This document shows, in pieces, positions 1 to 8,807 of a DNA stretch of 64,000 nt (position 1 is its first letter; each line of letters opens with the position of its first letter). Position numbers and translations under genes: made by a program. Origin of the DNA: Enterobacter ludwigii (GTDB lineage Bacteria; Pseudomonadota; Gammaproteobacteria; Enterobacterales; Enterobacteriaceae); assembly GCA_900068845.1 (NCBI GenBank), contig CEFQ01000008.1:62001-126000 (forward strand), in the 5' to 3' direction. The notes beneath the pieces were generated by a model. The model made no database searches. It was not told the origin of the DNA and saw nothing but the letters and a program-made list of their open reading frames with translations.

Positions 1-513
1 CGCCACCATGCTGTAGACGCTGCGCCAGGCCTGCAATCGACCCAATTGCGGCGCCACGCGCAGCATGTCGCGCACCTGCAAAAACGGCACCGTACCCAGT
101 TTCAGGTAACCCTCTTTGAACACCTCGCGCGAATAGGCAAGAAACCGGCGATAGCCTTCCACATCTTGCGGATTGAATGTGGCGATCTGCTGCTCCAGCA
201 GTGGCTGATTGTTGTCGTAATCGAGCTGTTTGCCATCTTCCCAGCACAGGCGATAGAAAGGCGTCACCGGCATCAGCTCGACGTAATCGCTGAGCGATTT
301 TCCCGCCAGCGTAAACAACTCTTCGATGGCACTGGGATCGGTGATCACCGTTGGCCCGGCATCAAAGGTAAAACCTTCATCCTCAAAGACATAGGCGCGT
401 CCGCCAGGTTTATCGCGCTGCTCGAGTAAGGTGGTTGGCATGCCTGCTGCTTGCAGACGAATCGCCAGCGCCAGGCCGCCAAAGCCTGCGCCAATCACAT
501 AAGTGCGTTTCAT
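1..513 (-). CDS. crtI: Phytoene desaturase CrtI, N-terminal part (cut by window edge)
   Basis: Converts phytoene to lycopene by successive FAD-dependent desaturations at the membrane. Only the first 171 codons are inside the window. The translation begins MKRTYVIGAGFGGLALAIRL: the GxGxxG dinucleotide-binding loop is at residues 8-13, followed by the family's LLEQRDKPGGRAYVFE segment and FDAGPTVITDP. The ATG at 513 overlaps the crtY stop as ATGA, so the two are translationally coupled. Order crtE-crtX-crtY-crtI matches Pantoea carotenoid clusters; crtB and crtZ would be expected beyond the left edge. Identification is firm; completeness cannot be judged. Confidence 0.96.
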   Translation of the reverse strand, partial: MKRTYVIGAGFGGLALAIRLQAAGMPTTLLEQRDKPGGRAYVFEDEGFTFDAGPTVITDPSAIEELFTLAGKSLSDYVELMPVTPFYRLCWEDGKQLDYDNNQPLLEQQIATFNPQDVEGYRRFLAYSREVFKEGYLKLGTVPFLQVRDMLRVAPQLGRLQAWRSVYSMVA

Positions 514-1676
514 TTTTTCTTCCCTGGTTCGACAGTATTCATCAGCGCGCGCAGCGCTTCACCTAATGGCACTGGCGGTTTGCCGCACAGAATCCGTGCT
601 TTATCGCTCAGGCGCAGTTGCCCGGCGTAAAAGCGGCTTATTAACCCGGCATTGAGCCGGTAAAAACGTTGCATCACGCGCCAGCGCTGCTGTGGCTTTC
701 CGGCCAAAAACAGCATGCGGTTTAACAGTCGGAAAAAGCGCTGCTCGCGCCACTGCTGACGAGCGAAGTGTTCAATGTGTTGACTGAGTGTGCTGGCATC
801 GGTGGGCAACCGGGTTGCCACGAGTTCTGCCAGCGCGACGGCGGATGGCAAGGAGTAACCGGTGGTGGCATGAAACAGCCCAGCGCGCAGGCCACTGCAC
901 GGTTGACCGCGCAGCTGTTGCCAGAACGGGTCAATATTGCCGTCTAAGGTAATCGGTAAGATGCCGTGCTCTTCACGCAATAGCGTGCTCAGCGTCCAGC
1001 CTTGTTGTTGGGCATAGTCCGCAATGTGCTGGCGCGCGGTGTTCTCCGCCAACGTGGAGTGATTCACATAATGCGTGTCTTCAATCAGTAATCGATCGGC
1101 GCTGAGTGGCAGCGTATAGACAAACCGATAGCCCGCTTGTTGATCGACGGTGGCATCCATCAGGATCGGCTGCTGTAGGCCGTGTGGCTGCGCCAGCTGC
1201 CACTCTTGTCCAAGAAACACCTGATAACCCAGCTGCAGATGCGGCGTAGCCTGCAAACCGCGGCCATCGATTACCACCTGCGCATCAAGTTGACGTCCAT
1301 CTGCCAGCGTCACCTGCGTGGGCTTTACCTGTTCTACGGCGGCGTCGGTCCACAGATCGTCACCCATCGCAGCGTATAGATGTTGGGCAAAATCGCCTGA
1401 CGCGATTGAACAATAATCCCCACACAAATTGCGACGCAGGGTGGGAAAACGCACCTGATAACCGGGCCAGCGCGCGGTTATCAGCGGTTGCAACCAGCGC
1501 AACTGTTCGGTGCTGAGATCGCTGTGATGAAATGACCAGGTATGATTGCCCGCCGGATGCGCGTGGCTCTCGAGCAACAGGCATTTCAGCTGCGGCTGCA
1601 GTTGACGCAGGCGCAACGCGATCAAACCATTCGCCAGTCCGGCGCCGACCAAAATTACATCATAAGGCGCTGGCAT
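510..1676 (-). CDS. crtY: Lycopene beta-cyclase CrtY
   Basis: Cyclises both ends of lycopene to give beta-carotene. The 388-residue product starts MPAPYDVILVGAGLANGL, with the dinucleotide-binding loop at residues 11-17, and keeps the LLIEDTHYV segment typical of CrtY. The frame stays open about 70 codons upstream of the chosen ATG, inside crtX, but family length and the TGATG junction with the crtX stop (1 nt overlap) fix the start at 1676. Downstream it overlaps crtI by 4 nt. The tight packing means crtXYI are translated as a coupled series. Confidence 0.96.
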   Translation of the reverse strand: MPAPYDVILVGAGLANGLIALRLRQLQPQLKCLLLESHAHPAGNHTWSFHHSDLSTEQLRWLQPLITARWPGYQVRFPTLRRNLCGDYCSIASGDFAQHLYAAMGDDLWTDAAVEQVKPTQVTLADGRQLDAQVVIDGRGLQATPHLQLGYQVFLGQEWQLAQPHGLQQPILMDATVDQQAGYRFVYTLPLSADRLLIEDTHYVNHSTLAENTARQHIADYAQQQGWTLSTLLREEHGILPITLDGNIDPFWQQLRGQPCSGLRAGLFHATTGYSLPSAVALAELVATRLPTDASTLSQHIEHFARQQWREQRFFRLLNRMLFLAGKPQQRWRVMQRFYRLNAGLISRFYAGQLRLSDKARILCGKPPVPLGEALRALMNTVEPGKKK

Positions 1677-2953
1677 CAGGTGGCCTCCGCCAGCACAACT
1701 TGCTGCTGACACAACGCCTGTTCGACGATGTCGGCGGCACGCTGGCAACCGCCTGCGCGCTGTAACTGCGCCTGAATGGCTGACATCCTTACCTCGTAGC
1801 GATCGTCGTTCAACAGCTGGTGTAAATGCTGCGCGAGTTGATGAACACGGCTGAAGCGCGACGCGCGCCGTCCGACGCCATGCCACTCAATGCGTGCCGC
1901 CACGCCAGGCTGATCAAACGCAATGGGCAGCGCCAGCATCGGCGTGCCGCATTCCAGTGCTTCCAGCGCGCTGTTCAGTCCCGCATGGGTGATAAACAGC
2001 TGAGCGTGGTGCAAAGCGGCGCGTTGATCGACGAAATCCGTCACCCACGCAGCGCCAGCAAGTTCAAGTTGATGTGCTTGTTCAGCGTTCAATCCACCGC
2101 AATGCGCGACCACCAGCGACAGCTGCTGCTTGCGGCATGCCTGCGCCAGATGCAGAAACAGGCGGAAACGATGCCCCTGCAGCGTACCCAGCGAGGCATA
2201 AACCACTGGCTGGCGCAGCGACGGCCAGGGCGCATTAAGGGGTACGGGCGAAACCGGGGCGCGCAGTGGCCCAACGGCGTGATAGCAGGCGGGTAGCTGC
2301 TGACGCGGAAAATCAAAGGCCGGCACCATCTGGCTTATTTGTGCCAGCGGCGACAGGCATTGATGCAATCCGCGGCGCGCCGTCAAATTAAACGCCTGCG
2401 CGTGTTTGAGGATGACCTCGCCGTGACGACGCATAATGCGATCATAGATATCGCTGCTGGCCTGAAAACGCTTCAGCGCTTTCTCATCCTGCGCAAAACG
2501 GAAAGGCATAACAGCCAGCGGAATACCGGCTTCGCGATTGACCGGCAAGGCGCAGGCCACGGAGACAAACGGCAGACGCAGCGCTTCAGCGACTAAACCG
2601 CCAGCCGCTTCCATCTCATCGGCGATCACGCCATCAATATCCAATGATTTGAGTACCGCAGGCAGTTCGCGGCACAGCATATCGGTGCAAGCCGCAAGGT
2701 CGTTAATTACCCGAAACAGTGACAGGCCGCCTGGTGAGGCCAGTCGGTGCAGCACCGGCGCCAGCGAGCCGGCGGGATGCGTCTGCTGGCCCACGGCAAC
2801 AAATTGGATGCGTTCATCGCTGAGCAATGTCCGAGCGTCGGCCTGTTGAATGAAGGTGATGCGATGTCCGCGCGCCAGCAACGTTTGTGCTAACGCCTGC
2901 AACGCCTGAAAGTGGCTGTAAAGCGGCGGCGCAATCACCGCGAAGTGGCCCAC
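1676..2953 (-). CDS. crtX: Zeaxanthin glucosyltransferase CrtX
   Basis: Transfers glucose from UDP-glucose to the hydroxyl groups of zeaxanthin, giving the polar zeaxanthin glucosides of yellow Pantoea. The product has 425 residues with the GT1/GT-B architecture: N-terminal MGHFAVIAPPLYSHFQAL acceptor half and a C-terminal nucleotide-sugar half. The UDP-glycosyltransferase signature lies at about residues 303-361 (FITHAGLNSALEALECGTPM, then FDQPGVAARI). It lies 14 nt after crtE; no idi gene lies between them, unlike P. agglomerans-type clusters. Confidence 0.95.
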   Translation of the reverse strand: MGHFAVIAPPLYSHFQALQALAQTLLARGHRITFIQQADARTLLSDERIQFVAVGQQTHPAGSLAPVLHRLASPGGLSLFRVINDLAACTDMLCRELPAVLKSLDIDGVIADEMEAAGGLVAEALRLPFVSVACALPVNREAGIPLAVMPFRFAQDEKALKRFQASSDIYDRIMRRHGEVILKHAQAFNLTARRGLHQCLSPLAQISQMVPAFDFPRQQLPACYHAVGPLRAPVSPVPLNAPWPSLRQPVVYASLGTLQGHRFRLFLHLAQACRKQQLSLVVAHCGGLNAEQAHQLELAGAAWVTDFVDQRAALHHAQLFITHAGLNSALEALECGTPMLALPIAFDQPGVAARIEWHGVGRRASRFSRVHQLAQHLHQLLNDDRYEVRMSAIQAQLQRAGGCQRAADIVEQALCQQQVVLAEAT

Positions 2954-2967
2954 CGGCTGAACCGCGC

Positions 2968-3870
2968 TCAGTTGAACATCGCTAGCTGTTGATTAAACAG
3001 CGCGTGCATATATTGGCGAGTAGCGATACCGCGATGGCAGGCGCAGGCAAGATGCGCATCGGCGCTGAGTAGGTGGTCGCGCAGACGACGTTCAGCATTA
3101 TCAGCACCGAGCATCTGTACCAACGTGGATTTGCCCTGATCCTGATCGACATCTTTACCGGTGTGTTTGCAGCCGTCGGTGAGGTCATCGAGCAATTGAA
3201 AAGCCTGGCCTAAATCCTGAGCGAAAAAGCTGAGACGTTGCCGCACCTGCGGTGAAGCGTTAGCGGCAATCGCTGCCATTTGCAACGTGGCGCGAAACAG
3301 CACACTGGTTTTGAGTTCGTTGGTCAGCGCAATCGCTTCCGGGCTGCGGCTCTGCGCGCCATCGTGCAGATCCTGAAATTGTCCTTGCACCAAACCTTGC
3401 AGGCCGACGGCGGCGGAGAGTTCGGCAATTGCTTCAGATTTATGCATGGCAGGCAAATCGGGTGCAATGGCAATCACTTCAAATGCACGACTGAGCAACG
3501 CGACGGCGGCAAGGATCGCCACATTTTCACCAAACTCGCGGTGTATGGTAGGGCGACCACGGCGCATCTGTGCGTTATCCATGGAGGGAATGTCATCCAG
3601 AATCAGCGATGCCGCGTGCACCATTTCGACCGCACAGGCAAGATCGAGGATACCATTTTGTGTTAGCTCGCAACCCATATCGCGCGCCGCCAACATCAGT
3701 AATAAAGGACGGATGCGTTTACCCTGCGCCAGCGTACCGGCCCGCATTGCGGCACGCACGCGATCGCTTTGCTGTCCAGCAGGCAATAAATGTTCAAGGT
3801 GTGCCTGTAAAGTTTGCTGTAGCTGAAGGAGTTCGCTGGCCTGATGCGCTGTGTCGACACGGGTGGTCAT
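2968..3870 (-). CDS. crtE: Geranylgeranyl diphosphate synthase CrtE
   Basis: Supplies the C20 precursor for phytoene by condensing isopentenyl diphosphate with allylic diphosphates. The 300-residue protein carries the first aspartate-rich motif DDIPSMD at 92-98 (the longer DDxxxxD form typical of bacterial type II enzymes) and the second, DDLTD, at 228-232, both for Mg-diphosphate binding. The GKRIRPLL segment near 50 is the usual diphosphate-binding site. It is the first gene of the crt operon, so the operon promoter should lie in the roughly 600 nt upstream. Confidence 0.96.
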   Translation of the reverse strand: MTTRVDTAHQASELLQLQQTLQAHLEHLLPAGQQSDRVRAAMRAGTLAQGKRIRPLLLMLAARDMGCELTQNGILDLACAVEMVHAASLILDDIPSMDNAQMRRGRPTIHREFGENVAILAAVALLSRAFEVIAIAPDLPAMHKSEAIAELSAAVGLQGLVQGQFQDLHDGAQSRSPEAIALTNELKTSVLFRATLQMAAIAANASPQVRQRLSFFAQDLGQAFQLLDDLTDGCKHTGKDVDQDQGKSTLVQMLGADNAERRLRDHLLSADAHLACACHRGIATRQYMHALFNQQLAMFN

Positions 3871-4128
3871 AATGGCTATCCATGGTTGGTGAAATTTTTA
3901 TGCTTTTTGATTAACCGTAGACTGCGTAAGGTGAGTTCGCCAGCGAGTGCCTTATGTTTCATGGTAAACCCCGAAGTGTATAAGATTCGCCTAATGCTGT
4001 GGTGCTAAGATGGATGTTGAAATGTTGTTTATTAAAAATATTTTTTGTTTCGCTTAGTTCGGCTCTCATTCGGTGACTGCACTTCATAACTACAATGATC
4101 TACCTGAAAACGCATTAAAAACTCAATT

Positions 4129-4356
4129 ATGGGTAGCTTGAGCCTTCCGGCTTCGAAGGAAATTGAGGACGCTTTACGCGGCGGCTCGCAACTTAGCTAT
4201 CTACCAAGTTGGAAACGTAAAGAGTATTCATTCAGGATGTGCGCTACGACAGGGGGAAAGATCCTGTCTAATAACGTACAGGGTGCCACGTTGAATCGCC
4301 ACGGAAACGGGGTCACTCTCCCTCGTCATGATATATCGAGAAAATTTGGCCATTGA
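4129..4356 (+). CDS. Possible small protein, uncertain
   Basis: A 75-codon ORF (begins MGSLSLPASKEIEDALRGGS) in the gap between crtE and panB. It has no recognisable domain, no membrane segment, and no good Shine-Dalgarno before the ATG (the upstream bases are AT-rich). Composition is basic and Ser/Gly-rich. It is followed within 10 nt by the 4366-4392 hairpin, so the stretch could equally be a small non-coding transcript. I regard coding as unproven. Confidence 0.2.
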   Translation: MGSLSLPASKEIEDALRGGSQLSYLPSWKRKEYSFRMCATTGGKILSNNVQGATLNRHGNGVTLPRHDISRKFGH

Positions 4357-4365
4357 ATTACAGAA

Positions 4366-4392
4366 CTTCACCCGCCTGATTGGCTGGTGAAG
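4366..4392 (+). terminator. Hairpin, possible weak terminator
   Basis: Seven-bp inverted repeat CTTCACC ... GGTGAAG with a 13-nt loop, followed by a purine-rich stretch and then TTTT. The missing direct U-tract makes an efficient intrinsic terminator doubtful. Confidence 0.3.
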
Positions 4393-4478
4393 TAGGAGAA
4401 TTTTAAGGCTAAGAAATTTTTCAAAACTGATTTATAACTCTGGCACTCAACGGTGATTTTTATTCAGCACCATCGTGC

Positions 4479-5279
4479 TCATTCAGCATAACAATGTTCA
4501 GCAGCAGGAAACGTTTTGGTTTTAACCGCCGCTACATAGCCCTGAATGGCATGCTGAATACTGTCATGGCCCGTCATAAAGTTGCGGACAAATTTAGGCG
4601 CGCGCCCTGTGATACTCAGTCCCAGCATGTCGTGTAAAACCAGCACCTGGCCATCAGTATCTACCCCAGCTCCAATACCGATTACCGGTACGGTAACCGC
4701 TGCACTAAGTGCTTTGCCTACGGAAGAAGGGACCGCTTCAACCAAAATCATTGCTGCACCGGCTGCTTCAAGCTTAACGGCTGCATCGATAAGTCCTTTG
4801 GCCTGTTCTGGTCCACGACCCTGAACTTTAAACCCGCCAAACACATTGACCGATTGCGGCGTTAAACCAATATGTGCGCAGACAGGAATGCCATTGCGGG
4901 TTAACTGACGCACCGATTCACACAACCATTCGCCACCTTCCAGTTTCACCATTTGCGCTCCCGCCTGCATCAGACGGCCTGAACTTTGCAAAGCCTGATC
5001 TAGGGTGGCGTAGGTCATAAAGGAAAGGTCGGCGATGATAAAGCTGCCGGTGTTACCGCGTTTTACGCTGGCAGTGTGATAAACCATGTCCTCAATGGTG
5101 ACAGGAAGGGTACTGTCGTGGCCCTGCAGAATCATACCGAGCGTATCGCCGATAAGCAGCATATCGACGCCAGCCTGGCTGGACTCGTGGGCAAAAGTCG
5201 CATCGTAGCAGGTCAACATGGCAATTTTTTCGCCGTTTTTCTTCATCTTCTGCAGATGGGTCAGGGTGATCTCTGGCAT
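4479..5279 (-). CDS. panB: 3-methyl-2-oxobutanoate hydroxymethyltransferase PanB
   Basis: Makes ketopantoate from 2-oxoisovalerate and methylene-tetrahydrofolate, the first step of pantothenate synthesis. The 266-residue protein keeps the Mg ligands D45, D84 and E114 and the catalytic base E181 at exactly the E. coli numbering, plus the HDSTLPV and GIGAG segments. It lies 9 nt behind an RhtB-type exporter gene and away from panC or panD, so it is probably a second, accessory copy rather than the housekeeping one. Co-transcription with an amino-acid exporter under a nearby Lrp-type regulator suggests a link to the valine/2-oxoisovalerate pool. Confidence 0.93.
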   Translation of the reverse strand: MPEITLTHLQKMKKNGEKIAMLTCYDATFAHESSQAGVDMLLIGDTLGMILQGHDSTLPVTIEDMVYHTASVKRGNTGSFIIADLSFMTYATLDQALQSSGRLMQAGAQMVKLEGGEWLCESVRQLTRNGIPVCAHIGLTPQSVNVFGGFKVQGRGPEQAKGLIDAAVKLEAAGAAMILVEAVPSSVGKALSAAVTVPVIGIGAGVDTDGQVLVLHDMLGLSITGRAPKFVRNFMTGHDSIQHAIQGYVAAVKTKTFPAAEHCYAE

Positions 5280-5288
5280 CTCAATGTC

Positions 5289-5903
5289 TCATCTAAATGA
5301 TTCTGTCAGTAATAGCGCTGCGATGATGATCATCAGAGCGCCGGAAATTTGGCTGACGAGGCGTGCAGCCCTTGGCCGGGTTTGTAACACGGCTTTCGAT
5401 CCGAAGCCCACTATCAGGTAAACCACAGCACAGCTTACGACATGCACCATACCCAATGCGGCCATTTGTAAGGAGAGCGGCCATGTGCCATGCGGATCGG
5501 TGAATTGTGGCAACAACGCCAAAAACAGCAGAAATACCTTTGGATTAAGACCACTTATGCAAAGCCCTTTTACAGCCCAACGCAACGCATTACCTTGGAC
5601 CTGTCTTTCATCTGCAGTGGGAACGGCAGGATGACGCAGCATGCCTATTCCCAGCCAGATCAAATAGCAGGCGCCAGCTACGGTTAATCCTTTCATGAGC
5701 GTGGGCAGGTCCGCGACCACGGCTCCTACACCTGCGGCAACAATTAACGTTGCAATCAAGTGACCAGAGAGCAATCCGCAGACTGCGGGAATAACCCGGC
5801 CCCCGCGAATGCCTGCGGAGATGGCATAGGCCCAGTCTGCTCCAGGAGTAATGACAAATAGCACTGAAACGGCCCAAAACGCAGCAAAAAAACTCAGCGC
5901 CAT
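5289..5903 (-). CDS. LysE/RhtB family amino-acid exporter
   Basis: A 204-residue inner-membrane protein with about six hydrophobic segments and the family opening FFAAFWAVSVLFVITPGADW; the ITPGAD motif is diagnostic of the LysE/RhtB superfamily. It probably exports a neutral amino acid or related metabolite; the substrate cannot be read from sequence. It is the first gene of a two-gene operon with panB and is divergent from an Lrp/AsnC regulator, the classical arrangement for exporters induced by their own substrate. Confidence 0.88.
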   Translation of the reverse strand: MALSFFAAFWAVSVLFVITPGADWAYAISAGIRGGRVIPAVCGLLSGHLIATLIVAAGVGAVVADLPTLMKGLTVAGACYLIWLGIGMLRHPAVPTADERQVQGNALRWAVKGLCISGLNPKVFLLFLALLPQFTDPHGTWPLSLQMAALGMVHVVSCAVVYLIVGFGSKAVLQTRPRAARLVSQISGALMIIIAALLLTESFR

Positions 5904-6134
5904 CGTTACACCCCACTCGATGTATTAGTCATGCTGAGCACAGCGTCTTCGGGATGACTTAAAAAAATGATATTGCACACGATCTTCTACCTGATTAACG
6001 AAATAAATAGAATCTATCTTCAGATGCTGCGCGGCGTCGCACAGCATTAGCAGGTAGAAAGAATATCCTCAGCTGGTTAAAATGTGCTTTCAATATTAAT
6101 GCGTAATGTCGCTGATAAGGGAATAATCTTGCCC

Positions 6135-6587
6135 ATGGACCGAATCGACCGCAATATTCTTGCTGAGCTACAAGCTGATGGCCGTTTATCCGTAACTGAG
6201 CTTGCGGAGCGGGTAGGATTAAGCCTGTCACCTTGCCATCGCAGGGTAAAAGCGCTGGAGCAGAGTGGCGTCATTCAGGGATATCGTGCTCAGCTTGATC
6301 CTGCCTTCCTGGGATATAACTTCTCGGCGATTGTATTCGTGACGTTGCGTGATGGCGACCGTAAGGCCGTCAATGCGTTTGAAGAGGCGGTGAAAGAACT
6401 TCCGCAAATTACGCTGGCACAACGCTTATTTGGCGATCCAGATTATCTTCTGCATATCACAACGCGTGATTTGCCCGCTTTTCAGCAGTTATATGATGAG
6501 AAACTTTCCGCTATGTCCGGCGTACAAAGGCTAACGTCGACCCTGGTGATGAAAACCGTCATTCAGGATCGGCCGTTGCCGCTGTAG
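6135..6587 (+). CDS. Lrp/AsnC family transcriptional regulator
   Basis: A 150-residue feast/famine regulator. The N-terminal winged HTH covers about residues 1-60 (MDRIDRNILAELQADGRLSV, then LSLSPCHRRVKALEQSGVI); the C-terminal RAM domain (about 65-145) should bind an amino acid and form octamers. The frame is open from 6084, but the family start MDRIDRNIL fixes ATG 6135. It is divergent from the exporter-panB operon across 231 nt and is its likely activator. Confidence 0.9.
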   Translation: MDRIDRNILAELQADGRLSVTELAERVGLSLSPCHRRVKALEQSGVIQGYRAQLDPAFLGYNFSAIVFVTLRDGDRKAVNAFEEAVKELPQITLAQRLFGDPDYLLHITTRDLPAFQQLYDEKLSAMSGVQRLTSTLVMKTVIQDRPLPL

Positions 6588-6623
6588 GCCGGCTGCTAAC
6601 TCGTTGTTTTGAGCATGACAATG

Positions 6624-7331
6624 CTATTTATTTGTAACCGGATGCAGCTTTAGCGGATCCATTCGTCTGCTCAAAATCACCTCCGACGAAGGCAGGTCAG
6701 TAATGACCATGTCCATGTCGGTCAGTGAGAACATCTTGTACAGCGCGTTGCTGCCGTAAGTGTTGTTATCTGCCAGCATGATACATTTTCGCGCTGCGTT
6801 GATGATTGCACCATAGTAAGCCGCTCTGTACTCATCATGATGAAAAATGCCTTTATCACTCCATGATTCCGGTGCGATAAACGCCTTTTCAAAATTGAGG
6901 CTCTTTAAGGTTTCAAGCGCAACGCGTTGATGAAAAGTATTGTCATGACGGCTGAGTTTGCCACCAATAAAAAACAGGGCGGCACTAGAGTGAGTCATAA
7001 CATGCTGCGCAATGGCAAAGTCATTAGTGACAATGGTCATCTCATCGTTGTAAGGAAAAAACGTGGCCAACTCAAACGTCAATTTTCCGCCATCAAGATA
7101 AACCACTTTGCTATCACCTAAATAACGTAGCGCAGCACGGATCAGAGAATGAGCCCCGGGGCGCTCAACGGGCATACGTAGCGGGGTTTCACGTGATTTC
7201 ACACCACCGCGCGTAGACATGATGACGCCACGCGCGCTGAGCTGTTCAATATCCCGCCGTATAGTCATCACCGTGACATCCAGCATATCTGACAACTCCC
7301 GTAGGCTGACAAAATGTTTGATGGACACCAC
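6624..7331 (-). CDS. DeoR family transcriptional regulator with abnormal start
   Basis: Sugar-phosphate responsive DeoR/GlpR-type repressor. The HTH (SLRELSDMLDVTVMTIRRDIEQLSARGV) and the effector domain (VYLDGGKLTFELA, then FIAPESWSDKGIFHHDE) are intact to the TAA. The N-terminal helix is odd: codons upstream of the GTG at 7331 still read TPYERHQRILE, as in family members, but no ATG, GTG or TTG occurs in frame before a TAG at 7418. Either a rare start such as ATT (7397) is used or the original ATG is lost and the protein begins at GTG 7331 without helix 1. It is divergent from the dehydrogenase gene at 7748. Confidence 0.75.
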   Translation of the reverse strand: MVSIKHFVSLRELSDMLDVTVMTIRRDIEQLSARGVIMSTRGGVKSRETPLRMPVERPGAHSLIRAALRYLGDSKVVYLDGGKLTFELATFFPYNDEMTIVTNDFAIAQHVMTHSSAALFFIGGKLSRHDNTFHQRVALETLKSLNFEKAFIAPESWSDKGIFHHDEYRAAYYGAIINAARKCIMLADNNTYGSNALYKMFSLTDMDMVITDLPSSEVILSRRMDPLKLHPVTNK

Positions 7332-7334
7332 CTC

Positions 7335-7735
7335 GAGTATCCGTTGATGACGCTCATATGGTGTAAGGCTGAAGTCATTGTCACGATGAGCCTGAATGAT
7401 TTTTCGAAAGGCCTGCTAACTGAATTTGCCAATTAAATCTATCATCCTGACGAATTCATCATGGATCTGTTTGGCTTAAAGCAGTGAAAGCTAAGCGAGA
7501 TAGTTCCATGCACCCTGTATGGGATTACGGTTTATCTGGATTCGCGATTACGGCAAGGTTTATCAATGACATTAAGCACATTGGACATTTTTCATTTTAT
7601 GATTTAGCGCCGATTGAGTCACTATATTGATGCATTGCATGTAATTATCTCAACGTGATCTTATTAGCGAAATAAGTAACAGCTGCGCCGTAACATAAAT
7701 AACTCCGTTAGTCTGGTGACAGACAAATACCGCTA
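7335..7735. other. Intergenic region between DeoR-type gene and dehydrogenase
   Basis: About 400 nt, AT-rich towards the dehydrogenase gene. Apart from the DeoR-like coding traces up to 7418 nothing coding was found. It presumably contains promoters for both directions; no convincing operator could be assigned. Confidence 0.35.
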
Positions 7736-7747
7736 ATGGAAAATAAA

Positions 7748-8689
7748 ATGACCACTACACAACCTGCCATTCTGATTATTCAGCCGTTGATGCCGCAACT
7801 GGATGAAAAACTCACGCAACATTTTCAATGTCATCGCTTATATGAGCAGCACGATCCGGCACAATTTATTCAGCAGCACGCCGAGCAGCTTAAGGCTATT
7901 GTCACGCGGGGCGATGTCGGTGTGGAAACGGCATTATTAGAGCAACTGCCCGCTTGTAAAGCGATCGCCGTATTCGGCGTTGGCACCGATCGTATCGACC
8001 TTAAATATACTGCCGCACACGATATTCAGGTCAGTATCACCCGCGACATTCTCACTGATGATGTCGCCGATTTGGCTGTGACGCTGACGCTAGCCTTCTC
8101 GCGTAATTTGGTGGCTTACCATCAGTTTGCGAAATCGGGTGCATGGGAAAATAACGGTGTCGAACTCTCCAGCCGCGCCAGCGGAAAAAGAATCGGTATC
8201 GCCGGTTTGGGCGCAATCGGTTTAGCTATTGCTCGTCGTGCTGAAGCTTTTGGCATGGAAGAGGCGTATACCGCGCGTTCGGCGAAAGATGTCAGCTATA
8301 AACGTTGCGACAATATCGAGCAGCTCGCCGCCTTTAGCGATTTTCTGGTGCTGGCATTGCCGGGCAGCGCAGAGAATGTGCAACTGGTTAATGCCAACGT
8401 GCTGACCGCGCTCGGTAAAGACGGCGTTGTGATCAATATCGCGCGGGGCACGGTGATTAACGAAGCCGATCTTATCGCCGCTCTGCAGCAGGGAACCATT
8501 AAAGGAGCCGCACTCGATGTTTATCCGGACGAGCCTAAAATTAACCCCGCGCTGCGTGAACTGGATAATGTGCTGTTAACACCGCATATTGCCAGTGCAA
8601 CCCATGAAACCCGTGCGCAAATGACCAATAATGTGCTGGAGAATTTGCTGGCTTATTTCGCTGATGGGAAGATTCTGACTTCGGTATAA
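7748..8689 (+). CDS. D-isomer specific 2-hydroxyacid dehydrogenase
   Basis: NAD(P)-dependent reduction of a 2-oxoacid (glyoxylate/hydroxypyruvate reductase type) in the cytosol. The 313-residue protein has the Rossmann loop GIAGLGAIGLAIARRA, and the catalytic triad in NIARGTVINEADL (Arg), DVYPDEP (Glu) and LLTPHIASATHE (His). An ATG exists at 7736, but GGAAAA just before ATG 7748 is the better ribosome site. The divergent DeoR-type gene may control it. The true substrate is not determinable here. Confidence 0.88.
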   Translation: MTTTQPAILIIQPLMPQLDEKLTQHFQCHRLYEQHDPAQFIQQHAEQLKAIVTRGDVGVETALLEQLPACKAIAVFGVGTDRIDLKYTAAHDIQVSITRDILTDDVADLAVTLTLAFSRNLVAYHQFAKSGAWENNGVELSSRASGKRIGIAGLGAIGLAIARRAEAFGMEEAYTARSAKDVSYKRCDNIEQLAAFSDFLVLALPGSAENVQLVNANVLTALGKDGVVINIARGTVINEADLIAALQQGTIKGAALDVYPDEPKINPALRELDNVLLTPHIASATHETRAQMTNNVLENLLAYFADGKILTSV

Positions 8690-8807
8690 TTTTAGCGTCC
8701 CGATGCAGACGAAATTCTTATATCCTGAGCAATATTCCCTCTTTAGCAATAGCCATTTTCGCTCAGCCAGGCTGTTATGATATCGGCACTTCATTCAGGA
8801 GCCCATT

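Larger units (their letters stand above)
3871..4478. promoter_or_regulatory. Intergenic region carrying the presumed crt promoter
   Basis: About 600 nt between crtE and the convergent end of panB. The part next to crtE (about 3900-4120) is AT-rich and should hold the minus-strand crt promoter, but no -35/-10 pair could be fixed with confidence. The remainder contains one weak plus-strand ORF and a hairpin with CTTCACC/GGTGAAG arms at 4366-4392. No known operator type was recognised. Confidence 0.4.

Noticed and set aside
46..429. 127-codon plus-strand ORF at the left edge
   Set aside because: It is the antisense shadow of crtI, whose minus-strand frame gives a clear desaturase N-terminus.
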